Source: Anthostomella pinea
Lineage: Eukaryota > Ascomycota > Sordariomycetes > Xylariales > Xylariaceae
NCBI GenBank assembly: GCA_963556695.1
Contig: CAUWAG010000006.1
Location: 1,860,001-1,924,000, forward strand
Reading direction: 5' to 3'
DNA length: 64,000 bases
Shown: positions 33,677-45,246 of the stretch, in pieces
Position numbering within the stretch: position 1 is the stretch's first letter
Layout: every line of letters begins with the position of its first letter
Position numbers and translations under genes: made by a program
The notes under the pieces: model-generated
Told to the model about the DNA's origin: nothing
What the model saw: only the letters and a program-made list of their open reading frames with translations
The model's database searches: none

Positions 33677-35131
33677 TTGATTACTGCTGCATCGTCAAGA
33701 TGGTCGAACTTAAGAAGGAAGAACTCAAGCAAGCCTCGTCGTAATGAGCCCTATGCTTTCGATTTGAAGAAAGAGTTGACGCCGATCATCTCCTGGCGAA
33801 CGGATCAAGCTATCAAGCAAGAACGGCGCTTTTCGCAGTTCGTCGATGCCAATGACTTCTTCAAGGACAGTACGGCGACCCCTGAAGATATCAATGCACG
33901 CGTTATGGAGGCTCTCGAGACGACCTTTAATGCTCCTTCGTCCGAAGATCCCAACTTTGGTGACAGTGCCTTACATGAGCTTATATACGACAAGCATAAC
34001 TGGCTCGCGGTCCCTGAACTCAACAACGTCAAGCAAGAGGAGCGGCTCATTGAATGGAACTGCCGACTTGTGGAGACACCCGGTGCCCCCTTGGATGACA
34101 AGTACAAGACGTACATAGCCAAGTCCCCATTGAGCCCCTGAAACAGTCCATAACACGTAAGCGCAGAGACTCGAGATGCGGTATTTGGATGAGCGCTGGT
34201 GTTAAATAGGCTACTGGCAGAGACGCCAACAACTGAAGGGATACTGTTCCACGAAACCCACATAGCGCCCCTGCCGCAGCAGCATCTGGTCTTGAATTGA
34301 ACGTCAGCCTGCTGCTGTGTTACTCGACCACTTCCCAACCCCGACACAACCGCCATGCACCATCTGCTAAGTGGTTGCAGTGGTGGGAACAAGCCCACCT
34401 GAGAGCCATGATATCATCAGTCAAACGCCACAGAGAAAACCCTAACCTATTCCCAGATCAGGATGGCGATACTGGAACAGCTAGACAAGGACTGGAAGAA
34501 GATGCTTTAGAATTTCTGGACGACATCGAATGCTCGCCTGGACCCAGCGAACAAGCTGAGAAGCGGTGAAGAACATGCTGGTTTTGGCACAGGTGCCTGC
34601 GAACGGTTACGTGGTATACTGCTAGATACTGCAAGAGTACAGAAAGCGCGTGCATGTGCTCTTTATGCACCGGTGCCATACGGAGATAGCGCGAGCGATC
34701 GTTAACGAGAGTTTTAACGCGTGGGAAAACGACAGGCCACGAGTGCTCATTATGTCGCCAGCACTTGGGGGTAGGCGTGGGTTATACGCGCGCGAACTAC
34801 CTGGTGTTTTTCGACATTCCGTCCATGGCCTGTCCTACTTGGACAGGGCTGGGGCGATAGGGTCGCCGAAATCGTCGGTGCGAACTTGAGGAGGGGATCG
34901 AGGTTGAGACGTCGTCAATACCAGGACGTCCCGAGTCCCCGGGGCCACACGGCATTATTTGGCTCAAGAGCAGCGTCCGCAACCACGGTTTTATTGTCAA
35001 AGAACGGGTCAACGTGTTTCGCCCACTGGGCCGAGGCCTTGGGCGCGGACGACTGGAAGCGAAAGACGCGGCCCGCGTTATTTCATTGCCGTACGTCACT
35101 TTTACGGAGTGGTGCGAAGATCGAGCTGTAA
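33677..35131 (+). pseudogene. Relic of a SNF2-like helicase C-terminal region
   Basis: The first part (33677-34141) is open for 154 codons and helical/acidic (D-L-K-K-E-L-T-P-I-I-S-W-R-T-D). After broken sequence, the frame around 34640-34760 reads V-L-F-M-H-R-C-H-T-E-I-A-R-A-I-V, then E-N-D-R-P-R-V-L-I-M-S-P-A-L-G-G. One frame over comes Y-T-R-A-N-Y-L-V-F-F-D-I-P-S-M-A. This order (Val-Leu-Ile-Met-Ser then A-L-G-G-x-G, then an Ala-x-x-V-F-F-D-x-P strand) is that of motif V and its surroundings in SNF2-family helicases. It continues with S-L-P-Y-V-T-F-T-E-W-C-E-D-R at about 35084-35125. The ATPase half with Walker motifs is not found. Frameshifts exclude function. Confidence 0.45.
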
Positions 35132-38100
35132 ATGATCCGTTCTATCATTCCACATCGCAAAAGTAGCACCTATGTCAGTTCGTTACCCGTCACGAACCGT
35201 TAGGCTATCAGGAGATACAAAAGGTCAAGCTCTTCATTAGAGAAAGCTTGGATCTTTAGGCTTTTCGGAAGCTCACTAAAGATCACACCGCATTCTACTC
35301 TCCCGAGTTTGCTCCTGGACTTCGATGGAAAGGTGATAACAGCCCAGCGACAGATGATTTCAACTACGAAAATGTCGATCATCCCATGTGTTGAGCTTAA
35401 CATGTAACACGCCTGTCTTCGACAGTACCTAAGAAGAGGAGGACGAGCTCAGAACAGGGCCATTCCAGACGACAGAGAAAGAGGCGGGCCGAAAGAGATC
35501 AGAAAGCCAATGCGTCTCCTCTTCCTCTTTACCACAACCTTTTCAATCGAGAACAGAGCAGCGAGCCACCGATAGTGAACTAGGAAGTCGGTGCCTGCCA
35601 GCTATTTATAGCAGCAACACGACGAAGACCAAACGAAGCCATAGGGCATAAGTCCCGTATGGAACGACCAAAAAGAAAAACACCGCGCCTACAACCTATT
35701 TGCCAAAGCCAAGAAAGCAGAAAAAGCAGAGGCGAGCAGCAGCAAGACCAAGGCAAGACAGAAAACCATCTCCATCTCATCTCAGGCGCCTAGTACCGAC
35801 TATGAGTCATCGGACACTTCCTGGTCTAAGAGTCGCAAATCAAAGTAGTAGTCTCGACTGGAACCATAACAGGCACCACATAGGGGCCCAGTCCACCTTG
35901 CCATGGTGCACCGCCTGCCCGGCCTGCACGTGGGAGTCATCATGTACAACCGGCCCAGGGGATGATTGCGCAGGGTCAAAAATCAAAGCTACCATGAGCG
36001 TGATAAGTTACCCACACACTCGGAACGAACTGAACAGCCCATCGTAAGTCTTCATTCGCTTCACAATGTCATCCCATGATGAAGACGGGCAGATGACATT
36101 GGCATCCTACTTGCACTTCGCCAAACACTTCATTTTAGGAATGGCCATTCCCACGAAGTACCATACCAGCTGGATGACCCGTCGATTTCCGATCTTGATT
36201 TCGCGATGCATTACATTTTAAAGCGGAAAGGGAGATATGGAGATATTTCACGAAACTTACGGACCAGGGCTAAGATCTAGCATTGCGATACTAGCAAGAG
36301 GCAATGCAAGGACTCGTCGACTTCGTAAATAAGAAAGAGCGTCTTCACTCCTCCACCCAGATCTCACTCGGTTTCGTACGGTCGCGTGCATCCATCCCAT
36401 ACATCATTTCTCGAGCCTTGACGAGTCGATCAATCCACCACCTCGTTATCTTCCCATCGTCGTCCAGATCGCATCATCGTCCGCACCGCTCGTTCTTGTC
36501 TGCATCTTGCCTCTCACGAGTCATTAACCGCCGAGATGAACGCACCCCCCAATCCTGTTGATGGCTTCGCTATGGACAACGGCGGCAAGCAACGTGCCAT
36601 TATCCCCACCTCCGGCCTTGACACCAATGGCCACTCTTCAGCTGGCCCGCACGGTGGCCACTGGCCACTTCTACCAGGAACACCTTCTGATCATCTCACT
36701 CAAACCAACTCCCAGACTCCTGGGACATCGCCGACTCTAACTTAGTTGGTTACGTATCATGCACCCATTCGCGATGTTTTCCCTTCTAGTCCAGAAACAG
36801 AAGCAAGGCAAGTCGGACGAGTGGTACCAACGACGGACTTCTAAATACTGGGACGTAAGAGATATCCGTTATAACGCCAACGGATGGGTTTCCGGGTCAA
36901 GACTCAGGGTAGAAGAAGCACTTGTTCAGTCCGCGCTGACGAAATACAAGCGCTGACTATTAATATATTCCACTGAATTAACCCTTTTGGTAGAGAACGC
37001 CGGTGACGATGATGACGAATCTCAAGGCGATCACGATCTTCCCAACGAGGGGGTGACAGCCTTAGTTAATGGAGGTCCTTACAAATGGTACCTGTCACGA
37101 ACCGTCGACTACCTGCCTACATCCTACCGCGCAACCCCGACCCCTTCAGCCCACGCTCCTCACCCTGGAAGATAACATCGGTATCACCAACACCTCTGAG
37201 CCCACGTTACTCGAGCGCAACTTTCGGTACGCACACAGTACATACCTCTTACCAAGCCCTGCCCCATCTACGAAATCTTCCAGCTCGTTGGTATGCCCCT
37301 AACATTGCGCCGCCTGTATATTGGAATTGGCTCATCACCCATGACCACGATCTCGGCCAGACTGTCGACAAGCCCCTGAACCACCCCTGACTAGAGCGCG
37401 ACATTGTTGTTCTTGAAAGAAAGGGATGAAATTAACACCGTCGGCTACGAGGAGCTGATTACCTAAGTCTGGCAGTTTTTGGGACAGGCGATTTATTCTC
37501 CCTTCGCACGATTTTGATGTTTACTGAGTCAACATGACAAGCGAGACCACAAACCATGGATCACCCCTACATAACACCGCACCGCAAAACCGACAGAATC
37601 CTGTGGATGATGCTAAGATGGTGAGTGCAGAGGAGATTGACATGCTCGGGGAGTCCAAAAATTGCTGGAGTTGAGTTCAGGCGTTTTAACATCTCGACAA
37701 GGTGATATGTTTGGCTTATCTCTCAATCTACTCTCTCTCTACGCGGCAAGCACGTCGCCAAGTCACGATGGCCGACGAAACCGGGGGCACACAAAACGAC
37801 AAATTCTACCAAGGAAACCGCAAGCTCAACTTAAAGCAGCCGCTTTATAAAGATTCGACATCTTCCTCGTTGAACAATGAACCTGACGACCTTACCCCAA
37901 CCCCGTCGGAATTGTTGCATTCTACAGTCTAATTGGGTCCCCAGCTTGATCTCCTCCGCCGTCTAGGGAAATAGCTTGGCAAGGGAAGTGGATCTCAGTA
38001 AGGCCTTCCTGTCCCCTGACTCGGAAACTACAGCTTAATATGTTGGACGACGTGCAGCGCGGTACGCAGAATCCAAGTCTTACATCGGCAAGGTACTTGA

Positions 38101-38229
38101 ATTGCCTAGGAATTCTGACTACAGCCAAGGTACCTCTCCAAATCTCATTCTCTCTGACCTTTTGCACTGACACCTGTTAGATGACACGCAAGCCATAGTG
38201 GCTTTTAAGGAGGTGGCAGTGCACCAGTA
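35132..38229. other. Gene graveyard, part 4
   Basis: Short coding-like runs occur at about 35430-35578 (K-K-R-R-T-S-S-E-Q-G-H-S-R-R-Q-R-K-R-R), 36759-36956 (W-Y-Q-R-R-T-S-K-Y-W-D-V-R-D-I-R-Y-N-A-N-G-W-V) and 36987-37175. They are separated by stops. None is a recognisable domain. The GC content falls towards 38.2 kb. Confidence 0.35.
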
Positions 38230-39560
38230 GGGCATTTAGGCTTTTTAGTGTGTTATAGCACTTTAGTTAAAGGTTTTTCACATGATAATAAATCAGTAGA
38301 GATTATTAAAATATAACGTTTTTGATTATATAAACTTTATTTATATTATTTAAGAGTTATGAGCGTAAATTTGTAAGTGTTTTTTAAAATCATAATTATT
38401 TTAAGACTATTATTGATTAAATCAAGCGATTTATTATCAATTTAACCGTATATTTAAACAAAGGATATAATAAATAACACGACTATTAGTAATAAAATAT
38501 TTATTTTAACGTTATTTATTTTATAATTTATTTTATAATTTTATAATTTTTACCGTTTTAAATGTTTTGAAAGGCTTCCAATGGCTATTTTATAATAGCT
38601 GATAACAGTATGATTTTTATTATAAAATATGAAAATATAGTTATGGAAGTTATTAAAGAAAAAAAGAAAAAACCTTTTTTTAAGTAGTTCATTACGTAAA
38701 TTTTATTTATAGTATTTTATTTATAACTTACTAAAAATGCAAGGGTATTATTAAGATATATATAAAAATTGATCGTTATAGAGATGACTTTACTTGTGTA
38801 AAAATCTAAAAGATCAAATATTAACAAGTTTTTAGATACGTACTTTTTAAGAAATATAAAGCTGCCTGTTTTACTTTAATAAAGAAATTATATAAACAAA
38901 TAATAGCTTTAAGATTAAACTTTAAAATACGGCTTAATAGTCATAGTTTTAAATAAGGCATATTAGCTTTGAACTTTCAAAATAGCTTAGTTTTTAATAT
39001 TATAACATTTATAAAAAAAGTTTTTAAACGTATAAATATAAAAGTTGTACCTTTCTAAAAGCATATAAAACGCTTTTTTATATAAGGCTAAATTGAAAGA
39101 TTATAAAGGCATATTACTATACAAATAATAATTAAAAAGGATTAAAAAAGCGTTAAACCTCGCTAAAAAGGTAATAACCGTAATATATAACATTATAAAT
39201 ATTTCGACTGTTTTATAAAACTTTCAACGAAAAAACGCTTAAGACGTTAAAAACTTAATTTAATAAGTTAAGAGGCATACGAAATTGAAATTATTAAAAT
39301 AAATAACGAGTTTTGTATTATCGTTATAATTAAATTATTACTGAAGGGGAAAAAATTGGGCTATTTACTTTTTATATTTAAGCTTAAAACGGATAAGTTA
39401 AAAACTAAAATGTATTTTTATTTAAAAAAATTGAAGCGGTAAGAACTAAGCTACCGTACGATATATAGTTAAAAATCATTTAATATGTTTATTATTATTT
39501 TAACCAAATTTTTTGAATAACGTTAAATTAAAAGTTATAATATAAACTTTTTTTATAAGT
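38230..39560. other. Very AT-rich block, probably heavily RIP-mutated repeat
   Basis: About 1.3 kb is composed almost wholly of A and T, with TA steps and homopolymeric A/T runs, and both borders are sharp against DNA of ordinary composition. No reading frame survives. In ascomycetes such blocks usually arise when repeat-induced point mutation turns C into T over both strands of a transposon copy. They are generally heterochromatic. The original element cannot be identified by eye. Confidence 0.75.
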
Positions 39561-39885
39561 ACCGAATGCTGCTTGGTCTCATTGGTGGTGGTAACTATGC
39601 TACGAGTTGGTGGGTTCTCAGCAATAGCAGAAGTAAGATGTCACTAGAGGTCGTTGAGAAAGGTGGTTCGAGGTAGTGTCATTTGTGTTGGTAGTCAGTA
39701 TCTTCCGACGGTTTCCTAGACGGGGCTTCGTGTGGTGCACGCACGATTACGCTACAATGTTAGAGCGGTGCATCAGGTGTTATTAGGTACAGTTGAAGTA
39801 TACCAAATAGTCAATGGCTTTCGAGTTTAGTCATTTCTGTTGTTCAGGGTTGCCTACGTCCACCCACAGTGTGCGACCCGGTCCA

Positions 39886-40725
39886 TCATGGCAATACCTC
39901 CTCACCCTTCCAATCCCAACACCTACCCCTATCCTTGGCTTTCCTCCCTGCCACCATCTCAAGCATCTTCTCGACAGCGAACTCGGGGCTAAACAGCTTA
40001 CCCTCGCGCACATTCCCCCAAAACTCCTCACTCAGGCCCGTCTTCACCGTGCCTGGATGATACGCCATGGCGACAGCCTTCTCGGCGCTGCGCGTCTGCA
40101 GGTACAGATCGAAGCTCTTGGTGATACTGTTGACACCCGCTTTCGATGCGCGATAGCTGTACCATCCGCCAAGTCTGTTATCCGACGTAGAGCCCACGCG
40201 CCCCGAGTTCGTGAGCCATGTGGCGTGCTGAGGGAGCCTGGATATCTCGTCCCCCACCGCCGGGCTCCCGTCCTGCGACCGCAACTGTGAGAGGTCCGTC
40301 CCCTTCCTCGGCAAGAACTCCCCAAACCACTTCATGAGCATGAGCGGGCCGAGGGTGTTCACTTTCAGCGTCTCGAGCGCGCCTTCGTAATGCACCTGTT
40401 TGGGGCTCTTCTCCGGGTGCAAGATGCCTGGCAGCGCGAAGCCGAGGTGCAGGTGATGCGTCCTCGGTGGGAAGAGTTCTGCTGCTTTTGAGGATGCGGC
40501 CTCAATTGAGGATTCGTCTGTCACGTCCAGTTGCATCACATGTAGGCGCGGCCCGTACTCTATGTGGTCTGAGTTTGAGGAGCTGAGGATGGAGTCTTTA
40601 ACCCTGGACGTGTCTGCGCGTGCTGTTGCGATGATGGGTAAGGTTGTTGTCCGCAGGAGGTGGCGTGTGAGTGCGTGCCCTATTCCTCTGTTTGAGGGCG
40701 AGACGAAAATCCATGGCTTGGACAT
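39886..40725 (-). CDS. Short-chain dehydrogenase/reductase
   Basis: The protein has 279 residues from the ATG at 40725. An upstream in-frame ATG at 40926 would add 67 residues unlike the family, so I prefer the internal start, which places the first Rossmann strand (W-I-F-V-S-P-S-N-R-G-I-G) at residues 5-16. Here Ser-Pro-Ser replaces the usual Thr-Gly start of the glycine motif, as in some divergent fungal members. Further family marks are L-D-V-T-D at about residue 67, V-N-T-L-G-P around 122, the catalytic Tyr191-Lys195 (Y-R-A-S-K) and Y-H-P-G-T-V-K-T after it. The enzyme would oxidise or reduce an alcohol/ketone with NAD(P)(H), probably in the cytosol. The substrate is unknown. The gene stands alone at the edge of the AT-rich block. 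Confidence 0.88.
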   Translation of the reverse strand: MSKPWIFVSPSNRGIGHALTRHLLRTTTLPIIATARADTSRVKDSILSSSNSDHIEYGPRLHVMQLDVTDESSIEAASSKAAELFPPRTHHLHLGFALPGILHPEKSPKQVHYEGALETLKVNTLGPLMLMKWFGEFLPRKGTDLSQLRSQDGSPAVGDEISRLPQHATWLTNSGRVGSTSDNRLGGWYSYRASKAGVNSITKSFDLYLQTRSAEKAVAMAYHPGTVKTGLSEEFWGNVREGKLFSPEFAVEKMLEMVAGRKAKDRGRCWDWKGEEVLP

Positions 40726-42402
40726 TGATGCGACCCTGAATGAGTCCGGCTGTTGAGTGGGGATGGGGATGCGAATGCTAATCAGGAGTACTTGCAACGA
40801 GTAAGTAAGAGCTGGGTGCTTCCTGTGATGAATACTCGACGTTCCTGTTGTTGCGCATGCCTCGTTGTAGGTCTGATGAAGCTTGGGGTTCATTGAAGTT
40901 CGCTCTCTTTGATGAGAGGCATCCACTAAAGTGGTGTCAATGATTCATCAGTCCAGATCCAAAACCAGCCTCAATACACCACCGACAGAATAACATAATA
41001 AGTATCAGCTTCAATCAAAAAATGATTTCAAACTCCATCCCGTCATTGTGTCATACTCAACCTCGCCAGCCTGCGCCAGCCACCGCCCTGCTTGAGAATC
41101 CGGCCTGAGAGGAGCTCACAGTCGTCGGGATCCCAAACCACCTCCAAAGCTTGAGACTTGCAGCGGAACAAGACCAGTCAGTGTGTGACAGAAATGGCAC
41201 CCGTTGACAAGCACTTTGGGAACCGCGAGTGTACTGGCATGTCCGTGCGAGGTGGCGTACCTAATGCTGTCCAATTCGGGCGCATGAGTGTCTCGGGAAA
41301 TGGAAGCCGTTGGTAGCTGATGCGAGGGCCGTCAACGGTCCGGGGAGAGCTCCCTGGTCAGCGGCGTTGGTCTTCCCATGAGTCCACTTTGGCGCCATCA
41401 GGGTCTCTCAAGTGCCAAAGTTGAAAGAAGTCGGGGTTTGAAAAGTGGCAGTGCCTGCCTCATGAGCATCAATGTGTCGGGACCGAGACCCCCCATCGCA
41501 CGCAGGTGCAATCTTTGATTGACAGCTGCCAAAGACATGGATCACCCATCATTCCTCGCAGCTGATTGCAGCTGTGGGCTGGCGCATGGCACACACGGCA
41601 AGACACGGGTGATCCACGCGAAGATAGAAGCGTTTTCGTAGAACTTCCAAACTCTAAATCAATACTACGACGTGACTTGCATGACGGCGAAGTCAAGAGT
41701 CCCGTCCCAAGCAGACATCAGACGCCTGACCAACTGACTCTTTCCAGTACTTCTGACTCGTCGCACATCGTCATCATTGACCAGTAGCTCGCTATCGCGT
41801 GGGCTTCGACTCGCTGTCGTGCCTACGGACCTTCATCAATCCTACCGAACGGACCGTGTCAGCCATGCGTTCTGGATGCCTCCAAGGCCTCTCTCTAGTG
41901 TATGCATTAAACTGGCCGTTGGACTGACTAGTTGCTACCTGTAGGTACCTTCCCCGGTCCGACTAGTCAGTAGCTGTCCACCTGCCCAGATATGCCGTCA
42001 CTTGAGCAATGAGCTCTGCCGGCCATACCTATTACTCCTATTGAGAGGGGTGCTCTTGCCTCTCGACCAGATGCTGAGTCGGTCCATCCCTATCACCTTC
42101 ACACAAGTTTCTTGAGGGTGCATGGTGTGATGGGTTGTCGGTCTGACTCGCCGGGGTAGGGGCTGTGTTCCCCTCTCCGGCACAGCATGGACGTGCTTCC
42201 TGCTGTGATGTGCAGAAAGTTTGATATATTGGTGCTGTCTCTGGTTCTTTCAAGATGGCCCTCTTGTCTCTCTTTTCTTGGCTACTGGCATATCCCATGT
42301 CTCGCTGGTATAAACTTTCCTCTCCCACCCGACGGAACGTGGATGCCATGCGTCTGACTGCCACGAACGAATCACTAAAGCTGCGGTACATGGGGATTAC
42401 TC
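40726..42402. other. Intergenic region
   Basis: I see no gene in these 1.7 kb. They should contain the promoters of the divergent dehydrogenase gene and of the long gene at 42403. Confidence 0.5.
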
Positions 42403-45246
42403 TTGGCAGAAGCCAGCCGGCTGTTGGGTATGTATCGGATTAAGGTTACTGAGGAGATTTGTCCGCAGCTGGTGTCTCCGTCCCACGGCTTTGTCCTGGA
42501 AAGGCAGCCCTCATCTTCCACCATTTCTTGTATCTTCGTCGAAAGAGAAATCGTTCGGCACACAGACGACAAGGTCGACGGGTATCTGAAGCCTTACACT
42601 CTATCGGTCAAGTCCATCGTCCACTCCATGTCTGACGTCCGACGAGACATCAGGACAGGAGAGTCGCCGGGCGAGGAGGCTTCACATCTACAGCTCGACG
42701 ACTTCTCCCGCCATCGTGACGTCACGCATGACACTTTTCGCGGCATGGCCCACAACGAGGAGTCCGACGACAATGGCCTCAAGGAGTTGATGCAGCTCTT
42801 GCGGAGGACTCCTCCTCCAGAAAACCGCATGTCGATACCAGACAATTTCAGCACCAGCTCCTCGGAAGACGATAGATGGAAAAGGTTTAAGATCAAAATC
42901 CTTCGGAAACGACGAAAACCTCGGAAACCCCGTCCACCGACTATCAAGCTTCCAGATTCAGCCTTGGCAGCCAAAACCATCGACGGCCATCGTCACATCG
43001 CCATTTCTATTCCGATTGAGTATTCGTATCTGAACCCGCTCTCGCCTTCGCAATACCCGGTCTTCGAATCGATGGAACCGAACTTCAACAGAGAAATTGA
43101 CTCTAGACTCGGAACGGTACTGGGTCCTGTTGCCGAGGATCGCGAATCCTCGTCCTCGATATCGCTATCACCGAAGGCCTCGTCTTTCGTGGAACGGACG
43201 ACGACCGCATTGTCTGCTCCTCCTCGACGACGGCAAACAGTCCCACACCAAGAAGCTCGTTATACCCCTCGGAAGAGAAGGGACTCTTCCAAGAGCAGAG
43301 AACCAGGAGAAGCTCGCTCTCGTCCACGATCAGAGGAACTCTCAGGTGGCGCAGTTGTGTCACATGGTCGTGATGAGTACCGATATTCAGCACCGGGAGA
43401 TCTCAGGCTACGCGGCAAGGAGGTGACGGAGCAAGAACCTAGGAACGCCTCTGATATTGTCACTCAGACGATTGAGGTGCCACGAACACGAAGATCCGCG
43501 AGAAGCTCCAAAATGCCCGAGAGGACGCAATCTAAAACCGAGCCGACAATAACTCATGATACCACTGGGAAGGGTCATTCGAGAAATCCCAGTGACGCCT
43601 CTACTTCGTCAGGCATCCTATCATCCAATAGGCCTATTGCGCTGAGTCTGCCGAAGCGAAGGTCGAGCAAGAAGGCCATAACCGGTGCCGAACCTGGCGA
43701 AACGATAGACAACGTCATCAGCAGCCGGCGCTCATCGAGGAGCGATGAAGGCAGCACCCACGAGAATGGTCCAGGTGGCGGACTTCGCCCTATCATTGGT
43801 AACGTGCCTCGCGGGTCCTTGACTGACAGTCTTGTCACCACGGAGTCGTCGCCTAAATTGTTCAAGGCGCAAACCGCCACCGCCTACCACACTATCCCTG
43901 TCGTGACCCAATCACCTTCGCGATTTAGTTACGATTCTCCCTTGAACTTCGACTTTCCAAAGCCTCCTGTCCTGAAAATCGATCGGGCTGTACAGACCGT
44001 GCCACCGCCTCCAGCTCCTCCCGCGGTCGAGAGAGCTCAGAGTTGGAGAGAAAGAGTGTGGGGGAAGAAACACAGAGACGTTGAAAGGTTGATAGCCCGT
44101 TTTGAACGCGTCCAAACTCCACCGACACTCCCACCAGAGATTCCGATTGCTACAGCGAAGGCGGGCGCCTCTACGCCACCAAGGCCTACCACGGCCGGTA
44201 AGATGAAGCTAGATGTTCCGCCAGTCGTCGGGACGCCCGGCCCTGGCACGTCACCAAACTTCCCGCAGATGCCTACATCTGCCTTCCGAGGTAGACTGGA
44301 GGAGAAAGCTGTAGAGCTACCGCCAGCGAAAAGCCCCTCGTCTCCGTCTTCACAAGAGTCTCTAGATCCCACCTCGAGTCGCGCCTTCGACCCTGTGTTT
44401 CAGCAGCGCTGGCGAGAACGGCAGGCCGCGAAGAAAGAACAAGAAGATCAAAGATTGCGGGACATCGCCAGGGCTCTTGCGGAGCAGAAGGAGACCACCG
44501 ACAGGCTGTCGCGTCAAGAGCTCGTGCATCGATATGAGGCTCTCAAAGAGGCGCGCATGTACGAGATGGAGAGGCGCATGCGCAGGCTCGAGCGCAACAG
44601 CGAGATCTGGCTGCGGTCGATAGCACCCATGATGGAGACTCTCAACAGACTCCTGCAGGAGCAGAATCGCCTGCAACGGGCCGAGTCTTCGCGCCACCAC
44701 GGACCTGTCGCGACCTCGTCCAACTCGCTTCGACCCCTTCGCAGCTTCGACAGCTCTTTAAATACACATCCCTCGCAAAGCATGCAGGATCTGCTGGGGA
44801 AAGACCATATCGGAAGCTCCAGGCCTCGCTCAGCGGAGCCGCTCGGCAGAGAGCCGAGGGGCGCTATGCGCGGCGGCCAGCTCGTCAACAGGCCCCTGTC
44901 CTACCCGCCGCGCAGTGCGCTACAGGAGGAGTTCGAGAAGGAGCTTACAGCGCGTCGCGCACACGATCAGCGCGTGGACGAGGTGGATGCGCGCATGCGG
45001 AAAACGGTTGCCGCCCAGGCGGAGCAGGCCCAGGCCACTATCGAGGGGGGCGCTGCTGCTATCACGGTAACGGAGTCTCCTGATGAATCTAGCCTTGAAA
45101 AGCTTGAGCCCCTGATGCGCGAGTTGCAGGCTGCGGCAGGGGTCGATACGCTAGGATGTGGGGGAGCGGGAGTTGGGATTGAAGGGGAGGGCGAGGGGGA
45201 TACGTCCTCTACTGATGAGGGTAGCCAGGCATTCGCGCTTTTTTGA
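42403..45246 (+). CDS. Large disordered protein with C-terminal coiled coil, function unknown
   Basis: A single frame of 947 codons; the true start may be a later ATG (for instance codon 76, M-S-D-V-R-R-D), since the first 75 residues look less protein-like. It has a basic nuclear-localisation-like cluster near residues 165-180 (R-K-R-R-K-P-R-K-P-R-P-P-T), long Ser/Arg/Pro-rich disordered stretches and proline runs around residue 535. A charged, heptad-like coiled coil spans about 667-765 (E-R-Q-A-A-K-K-E-Q-E-D-Q-R, then R-R-M-R-R-L-E-R-N). The Arg/Ser-rich composition suggests phosphorylation sites. I know similar architectures only as conserved hypothetical proteins in filamentous ascomycetes. 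A nuclear or cytoskeletal scaffold role would be a guess. The open length makes the gene itself nearly certain. Confidence 0.85.
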   Translation: MAEASRLLGMYRIKVTEEICPQLVSPSHGFVLERQPSSSTISCIFVEREIVRHTDDKVDGYLKPYTLSVKSIVHSMSDVRRDIRTGESPGEEASHLQLDDFSRHRDVTHDTFRGMAHNEESDDNGLKELMQLLRRTPPPENRMSIPDNFSTSSSEDDRWKRFKIKILRKRRKPRKPRPPTIKLPDSALAAKTIDGHRHIAISIPIEYSYLNPLSPSQYPVFESMEPNFNREIDSRLGTVLGPVAEDRESSSSISLSPKASSFVERTTTALSAPPRRRQTVPHQEARYTPRKRRDSSKSREPGEARSRPRSEELSGGAVVSHGRDEYRYSAPGDLRLRGKEVTEQEPRNASDIVTQTIEVPRTRRSARSSKMPERTQSKTEPTITHDTTGKGHSRNPSDASTSSGILSSNRPIALSLPKRRSSKKAITGAEPGETIDNVISSRRSSRSDEGSTHENGPGGGLRPIIGNVPRGSLTDSLVTTESSPKLFKAQTATAYHTIPVVTQSPSRFSYDSPLNFDFPKPPVLKIDRAVQTVPPPPAPPAVERAQSWRERVWGKKHRDVERLIARFERVQTPPTLPPEIPIATAKAGASTPPRPTTAGKMKLDVPPVVGTPGPGTSPNFPQMPTSAFRGRLEEKAVELPPAKSPSSPSSQESLDPTSSRAFDPVFQQRWRERQAAKKEQEDQRLRDIARALAEQKETTDRLSRQELVHRYEALKEARMYEMERRMRRLERNSEIWLRSIAPMMETLNRLLQEQNRLQRAESSRHHGPVATSSNSLRPLRSFDSSLNTHPSQSMQDLLGKDHIGSSRPRSAEPLGREPRGAMRGGQLVNRPLSYPPRSALQEEFEKELTARRAHDQRVDEVDARMRKTVAAQAEQAQATIEGGAAAITVTESPDESSLEKLEPLMRELQAAAGVDTLGCGGAGVGIEGEGEGDTSSTDEGSQAFALF

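Noticed and set aside
23100..38229. A Starship-type giant transposon or biosynthetic gene cluster
   Set aside because: I found no tyrosine-recombinase captain, no polyketide or peptide synthase, no P450 and no transporter, so there is no positive evidence.
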